A stretch of 64,000 nucleotides of DNA from WHSW01 sp963767475 (GTDB taxonomy: Bacteria > Actinomycetota > Thermoleophilia > Solirubrobacterales > 70-9), in the NCBI GenBank assembly GCA_963767475.1, contig CAVYEI010000002.1, forward strand, positions 1 to 64,000, in the 5' to 3' direction. Every line of letters starts with the position of its first letter. Position 1 is the stretch's first letter. The translations under genes were made by a program, and so were the position numbers. The notes under the pieces are model-generated. The model ran no database searches, was not told where the DNA came from, and saw nothing but the letters and a program-made list of their open reading frames with translations. Positions 43,151-51,322 of the stretch are shown here, in pieces.

Positions 43151-43864
43151 CTAGCCGGCGCGACGGCTGTCGCGCAGCCGCTCGAGCTCCGCGACCAGCG
43201 CCTTCGTCCGCAACGCCGAGAGCAGCTCGTTGAGCGGCTCCGCCCCACCCTCGATCAGCTCGATCGCCCGATCGGGATCCATTCCGGCGAGGCGATCGGT
43301 GAGGATCTTGACCTCCTCCGAGGCGAGCGTCTCCATCGCCTGCTTGTAGCGGAGGGTGTCGTAGACGGTGAACCCGATGCTCTCCTCGAAGCCGCCCGCT
43401 CGGAAGCGCCGCATCGCCTCGATGATCTTGACGTCGGACGGCGAGTAGCCGTCGGTGTCCGGGTTCAGCACCCCGAGCTCCTGAAGCTTCGCCAGGACCT
43501 CGGGCGGGACCGCGTAGCGCCGCTCGACCTCCTCGGCGGGGACCCGATCGCGCTCGCCGGCGAGCGCGCGCTCGAGCACGCGGTCCTCGACCGCCACCAG
43601 GTCGCGGAGGTTCTCGGGGTCGACGTCGCCTGACGCGAGCAGGTCGCGGATCACCTTCAGCGGCAGGAAGCGCTCCTCCTGGAGTTGCTTGATCAGGCGG
43701 ATCCGCTCGGCGAACTCGGGCGGGTAGTAGGCCATGTTGCGCGAGGTCTTCACCGGCTCCGGCAGCAGGCCCTCGCGCAGGTAGTGGCGGACCGTTGCCA
43801 CCGGGACGTCGGCCCGCTCGGCGAGCTCCGAGATCTTGAGCAGCTCTCGTTGCTTGGTCGCCAT
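43151..43864 (-). CDS. MerR-family transcriptional regulator
   Basis: The 237-residue protein has the MerR winged helix at its N-terminus: LLKISELAERADVPVATVRHYLREGLLPEPVKTSRNMAYYPPEFAERIRLIKQLQEERFLPLKVIRDLL, then a helical effector region without the Cys cluster of metal sensors. It is the last gene of the catabolic operon, its ATG overlapping the racemase-like stop (TGATG). It probably controls the operon through the dyads near 48.85 kb, perhaps sensing an acyl-CoA as LiuR-type MerR proteins do. Confidence 0.82.
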   Translation of the reverse strand: MATKQRELLKISELAERADVPVATVRHYLREGLLPEPVKTSRNMAYYPPEFAERIRLIKQLQEERFLPLKVIRDLLASGDVDPENLRDLVAVEDRVLERALAGERDRVPAEEVERRYAVPPEVLAKLQELGVLNPDTDGYSPSDVKIIEAMRRFRAGGFEESIGFTVYDTLRYKQAMETLASEEVKILTDRLAGMDPDRAIELIEGGAEPLNELLSALRTKALVAELERLRDSRRAG

Positions 43865-45102
43865 CAGCCCATGAACCTCGCGCCGGCCGCGTCCTCGGCC
43901 GGGCCCGCCGCCGCCCCCGACTCGAGCAGCTCGGCGATCTCCTCGGCGGAGAAGCCCCCGTCGCGAAGGACCTCCTCCGTGTGCTCGCCGAACGCCGGGG
44001 CCGGGGCATGGACGGTGCCAGGCGTCCGCGAGAGCTTCACCGGGACGCCGAGCTGGCGCACCGGGCCGATCTCGGGCTGGTCCCACTCGACGACCATCTC
44101 GCGCTCGCGGACGAGCTCGGAGTCGAGCGCCTCATCGACGCCGAGGACGGGCTCGATCATCGCGTCGTTCTCGTCGTTGAAGGCCTTCCACTCGGCGCGG
44201 GTCTTCGAGCGGAAGATCTCGGCGATCTCGCCCCAGGCCTCCGAGCCGGTCCGCTCGAACTGCTTCGCGACCAGGTCCTCGCGCCCGACGCCGGCGCAGA
44301 AGCGGGCCCAGAACTGCGGCTCGAGCGCGCCCATGGTGACGTAGCCGTCCGCGGCCTCGTAGGGCAGGTAGCAGACGAAGCGCCCGGTCAGCTGGCCGTC
44401 GCCGCGCTGCGGCACCTCGCCGTCGCAGAGGTAGGCGCCGGCGACCATCGCCAGCCATGCCAGAGCTCCGTCGGCCATCGAGACGTCGACGATCTGGCCG
44501 TCGCCGGAGCGCCGCGCCTCGTGCAGCGCGGCAAGGATCCCGAAGGCGCCCATCAGTCCGCCGCCGCCTAGATCGGCGATCTGCCCGGCCGACTGGATCG
44601 GCCGGCCGTCGGGTTCGCCGGTCAGGCCCAGCAGGCCGATCAGCCCGAGGTAGTTCATATCGTGGCCCGCCCGCTGCACGTTCGGCCCGGTCTGCCCGTA
44701 GCCCGTGATCGCGCAGTAGACGAGCGCGGGGTTCTCCTGGCGCATGCGCTCGTAGCCGACGCCGAGCCGGTCGAGGACGCCGGGGCGGAAGCCCTCGAGC
44801 ACGATGTCGAAGTCGCGCACCAGGCGCAGCAGCGCGTCGCGGCCGCCCTCCGACTTCAGGTCGAGCCGGATCGAGCGCTTGTTGCGGTTCAGCGACAGGT
44901 AGAGGGCCGATCGCGTACCGAGCGACTGCTTGTCGTCGTCGCCGTAGTAGGGCGGCGCCCAGCGGATGTAGTCGCCCATCCCGGTGTCCTCGACCTTGAC
45001 CACGTCGGCGCCGAAGTCGGCGAGCAGCTGCGAGCAGAAGCCCCCGGGCAGCAGCCGGGTGAGGTCGAGGACCTTGACGTCCGAGAGCGGCAGGTCGCTC
45101 AT
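43864..45102 (-). CDS. CaiB/BaiF family protein, alpha-methylacyl-CoA racemase-like
   Basis: The 412-residue protein is a family III CoA-transferase fold: VKVLDLTRLLPGGFCSQLLADFGADVVKVED, then RNKRSIRLDLKSEGG. The pair GHDMNYLGL and ADLGGGGLMGAFGILAALHEARRSGDGQIVDVSM matches the catalytic His and Asp of alpha-methylacyl-CoA racemase (AMACR) more than classical CoA-transferases. AMACR epimerises 2-methylacyl-CoA so beta-oxidation can proceed. Its ATG overlaps the BKACE stop by 4 bp. The 30 C-terminal residues are Ala-rich. Confidence 0.82.
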   Translation of the reverse strand: MSDLPLSDVKVLDLTRLLPGGFCSQLLADFGADVVKVEDTGMGDYIRWAPPYYGDDDKQSLGTRSALYLSLNRNKRSIRLDLKSEGGRDALLRLVRDFDIVLEGFRPGVLDRLGVGYERMRQENPALVYCAITGYGQTGPNVQRAGHDMNYLGLIGLLGLTGEPDGRPIQSAGQIADLGGGGLMGAFGILAALHEARRSGDGQIVDVSMADGALAWLAMVAGAYLCDGEVPQRGDGQLTGRFVCYLPYEAADGYVTMGALEPQFWARFCAGVGREDLVAKQFERTGSEAWGEIAEIFRSKTRAEWKAFNDENDAMIEPVLGVDEALDSELVREREMVVEWDQPEIGPVRQLGVPVKLSRTPGTVHAPAPAFGEHTEEVLRDGGFSAEEIAELLESGAAAGPAEDAAGARFMG

Positions 45103-45986
45103 GCGACCACCCGCGGCTTCAGGCCGAGAAGCTCCCGCGCCTCCGCCACGGTGGCCGCGCGGCGCCCGATGTCCTCGGCCATCTGGCGCGCCTTGGCGAT
45201 CAGGTCGCCGTTCGAGCGCGCCATCTCGCCGTCGGGCAGGTAGAGGTTGTCCTCGAGCCCGGCGCGGACGTTGCCGCCGAGGTCGAGCGAGGCGGCGAGC
45301 AGCTTCCACTGGTCGCGCGAGACGCCGATCACCTGCCAGTTGTTCGGGCCCTCCGGACCGTCCGGGATCTGGTCGGCCATGAAGGTGACGTTGCGCGGGT
45401 TCGGCCGGATGCCGCCGGTGACACCCATCACCAGCGAGATCTGGAGCGGCGGCTCGAGCAGGCCCATGTCGAGCAGTGGGTCGAGGTTGGCGACGTGGCC
45501 GGCGTCGAAGCACTCGTGCTCGGGCTGGATCCCGAGCTCGTTCATCGCCGTGATGAACTCGATGATCGTGTCGAACGAGTTCTCGAACACCGCCTTGAAC
45601 ACGAACTCCTTGCGCCGCCGCGAGTACTTCGCGTAGTTCATCGAGCTCATGTTCAGCGCGGCCACGTCGGGCTTCAGCTCGCGCAGGTAGGCGAGCCGCT
45701 TCTCCATCGGCACGCCGATCGCGCCGGTGGAGTAGTTGACGATCACGTCGTCGACCTCGGCCAGGATCGCCTCGGTGATCGCGCGGAAGTCCTCGATCTC
45801 GTAGCTCGGCGTGCCGTCGGGCGTGCGCGCGTGGATGTGGATCTGGGAAGCCCCCTCGTCTACCGCACGCCGCGCCTCGGCCGCGTACTCCTCGGGGGTG
45901 TAGGGGATCGCCGGGCACTGGTCCCGGTTTGCGATCGCGCCGGAGATGCTGCAGCTGATGATCACGGGGTCTTCGAAACGGCTCAC
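45099..45986 (-). CDS. Beta-keto acid cleavage enzyme (BKACE, DUF849)
   Basis: The 295-residue protein belongs to the BKACE family, which uses acetyl-CoA and zinc to cleave beta-keto acids (as Kce does with 3-keto-5-aminohexanoate). Visible features are IISCSISGAIANRDQCPAIPYTPEEYAAEA, the zinc-binding HIHART, VNYSTGAIG and the C-terminal ARSNGDLIAKARQMAEDIGR. It starts at GTG within GTGA, overlapping the PPOX stop. Its product would be acetoacetate plus an acyl-CoA, fitting the acyl-CoA genes around it. Confidence 0.85.
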   Translation of the reverse strand: MSRFEDPVIISCSISGAIANRDQCPAIPYTPEEYAAEARRAVDEGASQIHIHARTPDGTPSYEIEDFRAITEAILAEVDDVIVNYSTGAIGVPMEKRLAYLRELKPDVAALNMSSMNYAKYSRRRKEFVFKAVFENSFDTIIEFITAMNELGIQPEHECFDAGHVANLDPLLDMGLLEPPLQISLVMGVTGGIRPNPRNVTFMADQIPDGPEGPNNWQVIGVSRDQWKLLAASLDLGGNVRAGLEDNLYLPDGEMARSNGDLIAKARQMAEDIGRRAATVAEARELLGLKPRVVA

Positions 45987-46444
45987 GCCGGGTTCACCTC
46001 CACATAGACACCCTTGGGGCCGACCTTCATCGCCACTCCCTCGTAGAGCTTTCGGCCGATCCCGAAGTTGGCCTGGATCGCGCGCTCGGCCACCTCCTCC
46101 TCCTCGGGGGGAAGGATCCGCGCGTGCCCATCGGCGGCGGGGCCGAGCGGCTTGCCGCGGGAATCGCAGGGGGCGACCAGGACGCGCGGCGTCGCGCGGA
46201 TCCGCTTCACCTTGCCGACCCGTTCCTCGCTACGCGCGTAGATCTTGCCTGCGTCGACCCCGAACCAGACCGGGGTCGGCACCGGCTCGCCGTTGCGCCG
46301 AAAGGTGACCAGGAGGCAGTACTTGTGGCCCCCGAGGTGGTCGAATCCGCTCGTGCCGGCCTCTTTGACCTCCGCTGCCGTCGGGTGCCTGATCCGGCCG
46401 AGAAACCCATTCCACCCGTTCGAGACCCGCTCGGCCGCGCTCAT
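45983..46444 (-). CDS. PPOX-class (probably F420-dependent) protein
   Basis: The 153-residue protein has the split-barrel pattern of pyridoxamine-phosphate-oxidase-like F420 enzymes: KYCLLVTFRRNGEPVPTPVWFGVDAGKIYARSEERVGKVKRIRATPRVLVAPCDSRGKPLGP. The family reduces or binds flavin/F420 substrates; its role in an acyl-CoA operon is not obvious. Starts and stops overlap both neighbours (ATGA and GTGA), so it is firmly part of the operon. Confidence 0.78.
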   Translation of the reverse strand: MSAAERVSNGWNGFLGRIRHPTAAEVKEAGTSGFDHLGGHKYCLLVTFRRNGEPVPTPVWFGVDAGKIYARSEERVGKVKRIRATPRVLVAPCDSRGKPLGPAADGHARILPPEEEEVAERAIQANFGIGRKLYEGVAMKVGPKGVYVEVNPA

Positions 46445-48060
46445 ACGGGCATCACTCCGTGCTTACGCCACGGCCGCTGGACGCGCTTGTTCTTCGCCAT
46501 CCGCAGGCCGCGGATGATCGTCGGGCGGGTCTCGCGCGGATCGATGATGTCGTCGATCAGCGCGTTGTTGGCGGCGACGTAGGGGTCGATCGTCTTGCGC
46601 ACCGCCTCGAGCATCGCCTCCTTGGTCGCCTCCGGGTCGTCGGAGGCCTCGATCGCCGAGCGGCCGATGATGTTGACCGCACCCTCCGCGCCCATGACCG
46701 AGATCTCGGCGCTCGGCCAGGCGACGATCAGGTCCGGCTCATAGGCCTTGCCGTTCATCACGTAGTAGCCGGCGCCGTAGGCCTTGCGCACGACGACGGT
46801 GATCTTCGGCACCGTCGCCCGCGAGATCGCGTAGAGCATCTTCGCCCCGTGGCGGATGATCCCGGCGTGCTCGACCTTCGAGCCGACCATGAAACCGGGG
46901 ACGTCCTGGATGAAGACGAGCGGGATCTCGAAGGCGTCGCAGAGGTTGACGAAGCGCGCCGCCTTGTCGGCGGAGTCGTTCTCGAGGATGCCACCGAGGT
47001 GCTTGGGCTGGTTGGCGACGATCCCGACCGGCTGGCCGCCGAAGCGCGCCAGGCAGGTGATGATCGTCTTCGCGAACTTCGGCTTGATGTCGAAGTACTC
47101 GCCGTCGTCGACGATCTCGGCGATCAGCTCGTACATGTCGTAGGGCTTGCGGTTGGACTCGGGGACGATCTCCATCAGCTTCTCCGACATCCGGTCGTCG
47201 GGGTCCTCGGTCTCGCGCAGCGGCGGCTTCTGCTCGCAGTTCGCGGGGAAGAAGGAGAGGTAGGTCTTGACCGCCGCGATGCACTCGGCGTCGTCGGCGC
47301 ACTCGAGGTCGCCGACACCCGACTTGCGGCAATGGACCTTGGCGCCGCCGAGGTCCTCCATCGAGATCTCCTCGCCGGTGACCGCCTTGGTCAGGTGCGG
47401 CCCGGCAAGCGCCATCGCGCCCTGGCCGACGACCATCGGCACGAAGTCCGAGAGCCCCGGGATGTATGCGGTGCCCGCGGCGCACGGGCCCAGCATCGCG
47501 GCGACCAGCGGCACGACGCCCGACATCGTCACCTCCTCGCGGAACAGGTGGCCGGAGCCCGCGAACAGCGACCCGGTCGCCTCCTGGATCCGGGCGCCGG
47601 CGGAATCGAGCAGCCAGATCAGCGGGATCCGCTGGTTCAGCGCCAGCTCGCGCAGGCGCGCCATCTTGATCTCGCCGGTCATCCCCATCGAGCCGGCCAT
47701 CACCGTGAAGTCGTAGGCGGCGATCGCGCAGGGGCGGCCGTCGACGTCGCCCCAACCCGTGATCACGCCGTCGGCGGGCGCCTCGCGGCCCTCCATCGCC
47801 CGCTGGGAGAAGTGCGGCCCGGCGTGGATGCCGATCTCGACGAAGGTGCCCGGGTCGACGAGCAGGTCGATGCGCTCGCGCGCGGTCAGCTTGCCGGCGT
47901 CGTGCTGCTTTTTGATCTTCTCCTCGCCGCCGCCGAGCTTCGCCTTCTCGCGGCGGGCGTGCAGATCGTCGACGAGGCCCCGAAGCGTGTTCGGCGAGCC
48001 CTCGGCTGACCCGGCCGACCCCGGAGGCGAAGCCGAGGAGTCGGGCGGAACGTCATTCAT
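46441..48060 (-). CDS. Acyl-CoA carboxylase beta (carboxyltransferase) subunit
   Basis: The 539-residue protein has both crotonase-like carboxyltransferase domains: DFTVMAGSMGMTGEIKMARL, IWLLDSAGARIQEATGSLFAGSGHLF, and in the second half QPKHLGGILENDSADKAARFV, IPLVFIQDVPGFMVGSKVE and RKAYGAGYYVMNGKAYEPDLIVAWP. It transfers CO2 from carboxybiotin to an acyl-CoA such as propionyl-, methylcrotonyl- or geranyl-CoA. No biotin carboxylase/BCCP gene is in the window, so the alpha subunit must come from elsewhere. Residues 1-25 are low-complexity (DSSASPPGSAGSAEG). Confidence 0.85.
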   Translation of the reverse strand: MNDVPPDSSASPPGSAGSAEGSPNTLRGLVDDLHARREKAKLGGGEEKIKKQHDAGKLTARERIDLLVDPGTFVEIGIHAGPHFSQRAMEGREAPADGVITGWGDVDGRPCAIAAYDFTVMAGSMGMTGEIKMARLRELALNQRIPLIWLLDSAGARIQEATGSLFAGSGHLFREEVTMSGVVPLVAAMLGPCAAGTAYIPGLSDFVPMVVGQGAMALAGPHLTKAVTGEEISMEDLGGAKVHCRKSGVGDLECADDAECIAAVKTYLSFFPANCEQKPPLRETEDPDDRMSEKLMEIVPESNRKPYDMYELIAEIVDDGEYFDIKPKFAKTIITCLARFGGQPVGIVANQPKHLGGILENDSADKAARFVNLCDAFEIPLVFIQDVPGFMVGSKVEHAGIIRHGAKMLYAISRATVPKITVVVRKAYGAGYYVMNGKAYEPDLIVAWPSAEISVMGAEGAVNIIGRSAIEASDDPEATKEAMLEAVRKTIDPYVAANNALIDDIIDPRETRPTIIRGLRMAKNKRVQRPWRKHGVMPV

Positions 48061-48842
48061 TTGTTCTTCCATTCCGGGTCGCGCTTTTCGAAGAACGCGG
48101 TCACGCCCTCGATCGCGTCCTCGGTCGAGAGCTCGATCGTCAGCTGGGCGCGCAGATACTCGAGCGCGTCGACCAGCGGCATGTCGAGCTGGCGCCAGAT
48201 CGCGTCCTTGCCGAGCTTCATCACCAGCGGCGACTTCGCCGCCAGCTTCTGCGCCCAGTCGGCGACGGCCGCGTCGAACTCTCCGGCCGCGACGACCTTG
48301 TTCACGATCCCCACGTCGCGCGCCTCCTCGGCCGTCAGGCGCTCGCCGAGCAACAGCATCTCGGTCGTCTTCTTGCGACCGACGTTGCGGTAGATCAGCG
48401 CCATGATCATGAACGGGAACAGACCGACGTTGATCTCGGGGGTACCGAACCCGGCGGCCTCCTTGGCGATGATCAGATCGCAGGCCAGGGCGATCCCGAG
48501 CGCGCCGGCGAGCACGTGACCCCCGGCGGCGACGATCGACGGCTTGCCGAGCTCGCCCAGCTCGATGAACACCTGAGGGAACAGCGCCGTGCCCATGTAC
48601 TTGTGGGCGGTCGGCGCGTCGGCGGCAAAGCCGCTGAGGTTGCCGCCGGCCGAGAACACCTTCTCGTGCGAGGAGGCGAGCACGACCACCCGGACCGCGT
48701 CGTCGGCCTTCGCCGCCCGCAGGGCCTCGAGCAGCTCCGAGAGCAGCTGCTCGGAGAGCGCGTTGCGGGTCTCCGGGTCGTCGAGCGTGATCGTGGCGAC
48801 GTGCTCGGCGACCTCGTAGCGGATCTTCTCGAAGCCGGTCAA
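48057..48842 (-). CDS. Enoyl-CoA hydratase/isomerase family protein
   Basis: The 261-residue protein has the crotonase fold: ATITLDDPETRNALSEQLLSELLEAL, VFSAGGNLSGFA (oxyanion hole), GGHVLAGALGIALACDLIIAKEAAGFGTPEINVGLFP. One catalytic Glu (FGTPEINVGL) is present; the other usual Glu position (GHVLAGA) reads Ala-Gly, so activity may be isomerase or altered. It is the first gene of the operon. TTG 48842 is the only start available, lying directly at the upstream dyads, so its mRNA may be leaderless. Confidence 0.82.
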   Translation of the reverse strand: MTGFEKIRYEVAEHVATITLDDPETRNALSEQLLSELLEALRAAKADDAVRVVVLASSHEKVFSAGGNLSGFAADAPTAHKYMGTALFPQVFIELGELGKPSIVAAGGHVLAGALGIALACDLIIAKEAAGFGTPEINVGLFPFMIMALIYRNVGRKKTTEMLLLGERLTAEEARDVGIVNKVVAAGEFDAAVADWAQKLAAKSPLVMKLGKDAIWRQLDMPLVDALEYLRAQLTIELSTEDAIEGVTAFFEKRDPEWKNK

Positions 48843-48900
48843 GAGTAGAAAGTATTACTCTACGCTCTCTACTTTCGTCGGGCGACCCCAAGGAGCGACT
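48842..48900. promoter_or_regulatory. Divergent promoter/operator of the acyl-CoA island
   Basis: This unusually A/T-rich 59-bp gap holds several symmetric elements: AGAGTA-N8-TACTCT (48842-48861), GTAGA-N9-TCTAC (48845-48863) and GAAAGTA...TACTTTC (48848-48876). CTCTAC also occurs twice, 9 bp apart. AAGGAG precedes the plus-strand GTG 48901. These are the likely binding sites of the operon's MerR protein. Confidence 0.55.
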
Positions 48901-50109
48901 GTGGCGACAGCGACCGCGAGCGTGATCAAGCCGGAGCACGAGGGAGCCCGCAAGCACTTCCTGTTCACCGACGAGCACCTCGACCTGCGCGACTCGATGA
49001 GCGCCTGGGTGAAGAAGGAGATGCACCCCCACCGCAACGAGTGGGAGGAGACGCTGTGGCCGGACGAGATCATGCGCCGCGCCGGCGAGCTCGGCTACCT
49101 CGGCCTCTGCTTCCCGGAGGAGTACGGCGGCCAGGGGGGCGACTACTTCTACTCGCTGGTGCGCGCCGAGTGCATGAGCTACTCGGGCTCGGGCGGGACC
49201 AACATGGGCTTCGCCGTCCAGACCGACATGGTCCTCCCTCCCGTTCACCTGCTCGGCACCGAGGAGCAAAAGCAGCGCTACCTCGTCCCCGGGATCAAGG
49301 GCGAGCGGATCGGCGCCCTCGGGATCACCGAGCCGGGCGCCGGCTCCGACGTCGCCGGGATCCGCACGACCGCGATCCGCGACGGCGACGAGTACGTGAT
49401 CAACGGCGCCAAGACCTTCATCACCAACGGCGCCCGGGCCGACTTCTGCGTCCTGGTGACGAAGACCGACCCGGACAAGCGCCACGACGGGATCACCCTC
49501 TTCCTCGTCGACCTGCGCGACGACGAAGGCAACACCGTGCCGGGCTTCTCGATCTCGCGCACGCTGGAGAAGATGGGCATGCACGCCTCCGACACCGGTG
49601 AGCTCGCGTTCGAGGACATGCGGGTGCCGGCAGACGCCGTGCTCGGCGAGATCGGCAAGGGCTTCTACCACATCAGCTGGGAGCTCCAGGGAGAGCGGCT
49701 GGTCGCCGCGGCCGGTTGCTACGCCGCCTCGGAGCGGATGTTCGAGCGCACGCTCGAGTACGCCACCGAGCGCGAGGCCTTCGGCCGCCAGATCGGCAAG
49801 TTCCAGGTGATCCGCCACAAGTTCGCCGACATGGCGACGAAGATCGAGGCGGCGAAGCAGATGGTCCACGCGACCGCCTGGCGCTTTGCCAACGGCGAGT
49901 ACCCGGTGCGCGAGATCACGATGGCGAAGCTGTTCGCGACCCGGGTCTGCCACGAGGTCGCCGACGAGTGCGTGCAGATCCACGGCGGCTACGGGTACAT
50001 GAAGGAGTACGAGATCGAGCGCGCCTACCGCGATCAGCGCCTGAACCGGATCGGTGCCGGAACGGACGAGATCATGCTGGACGTGATCGGCCGCTCCTAT
50101 GGGCTCTGA
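48901..50109 (+). CDS. Acyl-CoA dehydrogenase (LCAD/IVD-like)
   Basis: The 402-residue flavoprotein has the ACAD fold: LGFCFPEEYGGQGGDY-type segment (LGLCFPEEYGGQGGDYFYSL), ALGITEPGAGSDVAGIRTTA, NGAKTFITNGARADFCVLV, and YATEREAFGRQIGKFQVIRHKFADMATK. The C-terminal loop reads GAGTDEIM, without the Glu of short/medium-chain enzymes, while ELQGERL in helix G supplies the base as in LCAD and isovaleryl-CoA dehydrogenase. It diverges from the operon and overlaps the next ACAD gene. Confidence 0.88.
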   Translation: MATATASVIKPEHEGARKHFLFTDEHLDLRDSMSAWVKKEMHPHRNEWEETLWPDEIMRRAGELGYLGLCFPEEYGGQGGDYFYSLVRAECMSYSGSGGTNMGFAVQTDMVLPPVHLLGTEEQKQRYLVPGIKGERIGALGITEPGAGSDVAGIRTTAIRDGDEYVINGAKTFITNGARADFCVLVTKTDPDKRHDGITLFLVDLRDDEGNTVPGFSISRTLEKMGMHASDTGELAFEDMRVPADAVLGEIGKGFYHISWELQGERLVAAAGCYAASERMFERTLEYATEREAFGRQIGKFQVIRHKFADMATKIEAAKQMVHATAWRFANGEYPVREITMAKLFATRVCHEVADECVQIHGGYGYMKEYEIERAYRDQRLNRIGAGTDEIMLDVIGRSYGL

Positions 50110-51322
50110 GCCGGCGCTCGCGCTCGTCGATTCCGCCGAGCAGCGGTTGCTGCGGGAGACGGTGCGGGCGATCTGCGACGGCTTCGGCCCCGCCTACATC
50201 CGCCGCTGCGTCGAAAACGACGAGCCGCCGCGCGAGCTCTGGGACGCGCTCGCCGAGAAGGGCTATCTCGGCGTCAACCTGCCGCAGCACTACGGCGGCG
50301 GAGGCCTGGGGATGGCCGCCCTGCAGACGGTCGGCGAGGAGATCACGGCCGCCGGCTGCGCCCTGCTGCTGATCGTCGTCTCCCCGGCGATCGTCGGCTC
50401 GATCCTGGTCCGTCACGGGACCGAGGCCCAGCGCGAACGCTGGCTGCCCGGGATCGCCGACGGCAGCACCCGGATCGCCTTCGCGATCACCGAGCCCGAC
50501 GCCGGGACCAATTCGCACAACCTCTCGACCGCGGCCAAGCGCAAGAACAAGGCGTCTCAACAGCGGCGCGGCTCGGCTTCGCTTCGCTCCGCCTCACAGG
50601 GCTCCTACGTCCTGCGCGGCACCAAGTACTACATCTCCGGAGTCGAGGACGCCGAGGCGATCCTGGTGATCGCGCGAAAGCGCGACGACGAGGGCAACCT
50701 CGGCCTGCCGCTGCTGTTGATCGTCGACGTCGACTCACCCGGGCTCGAGCGCCAGGTGATCCCGATGGCGGTCCGCGGCGCCGACCGCCAGTGGCAGCTC
50801 TACTTCGACGATGTCGAGGTACCGGCCGAGCGCCTGATCGGCGAGTCGGAGGAGGTCGGCCTCAAGGCCGCCTTCGATGGCCTCAATCCGGAGCGGATCA
50901 TGGGCGCCGCGCTCTCCAACGGGACCGGTCGCCGGGCACTCGATCTGGCCGCCGCCTACGCGCGCGAGCGCGTCGTCTGGAGCCAGCCGATCGGCGCCCA
51001 CCAAGGGATCTCCCACCCGCTCGCGCAGGCGAAGATCGAGCTCGAGCTGGCGCGGCTGATGACCCAGAAGGCGGCGACGCTCTACGACGCCGGGGCGCCC
51101 GCCGGCGAGGCCGCGAACATCGCCAAGTACGCCGCTGCCGAGGCCGCGATCCATTGCGTCGACCAGGCGATCCAGACCCACGGCGGCAACGGCTTCGCGC
51201 TCGAGTACGGGCTCACCGACATGTACTGGGGGGCGCGCGTCGCCCGCACCGCCCCGGTCTCGCGCGAGATGGTCCTCAACTACGTCGCCGAGCACTCGCT
51301 CGGGCTGCCCCGCTCTTACTAG
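50099..51322 (+). CDS. Acyl-CoA dehydrogenase with in-frame repeat insertion
   Basis: The 407-residue protein shows AFAITEPDAGTNSHNLSTAAKRK, YVLRGTKYYISGVEDAEAILVIARK and ERVVWSQPIGAHQGISHPLAQAKIELELARLM. LNPERI offers the helix-G Glu; the C-terminus (MYWGARVARTAPVSREMVLNYV) lacks the usual EGTxEI loop. Residues about 148-168 (NKASQQRRGSASLRSASQ) are an insertion in a beta-domain turn and are encoded by one copy of a 47-bp repeat. The start overlaps the previous stop by 11 bp; the two ACADs may form a heteromer. Confidence 0.85.
   Translation: MGSEPALALVDSAEQRLLRETVRAICDGFGPAYIRRCVENDEPPRELWDALAEKGYLGVNLPQHYGGGGLGMAALQTVGEEITAAGCALLLIVVSPAIVGSILVRHGTEAQRERWLPGIADGSTRIAFAITEPDAGTNSHNLSTAAKRKNKASQQRRGSASLRSASQGSYVLRGTKYYISGVEDAEAILVIARKRDDEGNLGLPLLLIVDVDSPGLERQVIPMAVRGADRQWQLYFDDVEVPAERLIGESEEVGLKAAFDGLNPERIMGAALSNGTGRRALDLAAAYARERVVWSQPIGAHQGISHPLAQAKIELELARLMTQKAATLYDAGAPAGEAANIAKYAAAEAAIHCVDQAIQTHGGNGFALEYGLTDMYWGARVARTAPVSREMVLNYVAEHSLGLPRSY
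50549..50595 (+). repeat. 47-bp dispersed repeat, coding copy
   Basis: This segment begins AAGGCGTCTCAAC and ends CTCCGCCTC and matches the reverse complement of 33635-33681 at 43 of 47 positions without gaps. It is translated in frame inside the acyl-CoA dehydrogenase gene. Confidence 0.75.

Noticed and set aside
48001..48050. Third copy of the 47-bp repeat near the carboxylase N-terminus
   Set aside because: Only a short string (CTCGGCTTCGCCTCC) is similar; the rest does not align.
48061..49983. Upstream half of a 1,180-codon minus-strand frame over the carboxylase gene
   Set aside because: It is antisense to an acyl-CoA dehydrogenase and overlaps the enoyl-CoA hydratase; the carboxylase starts at 48060.
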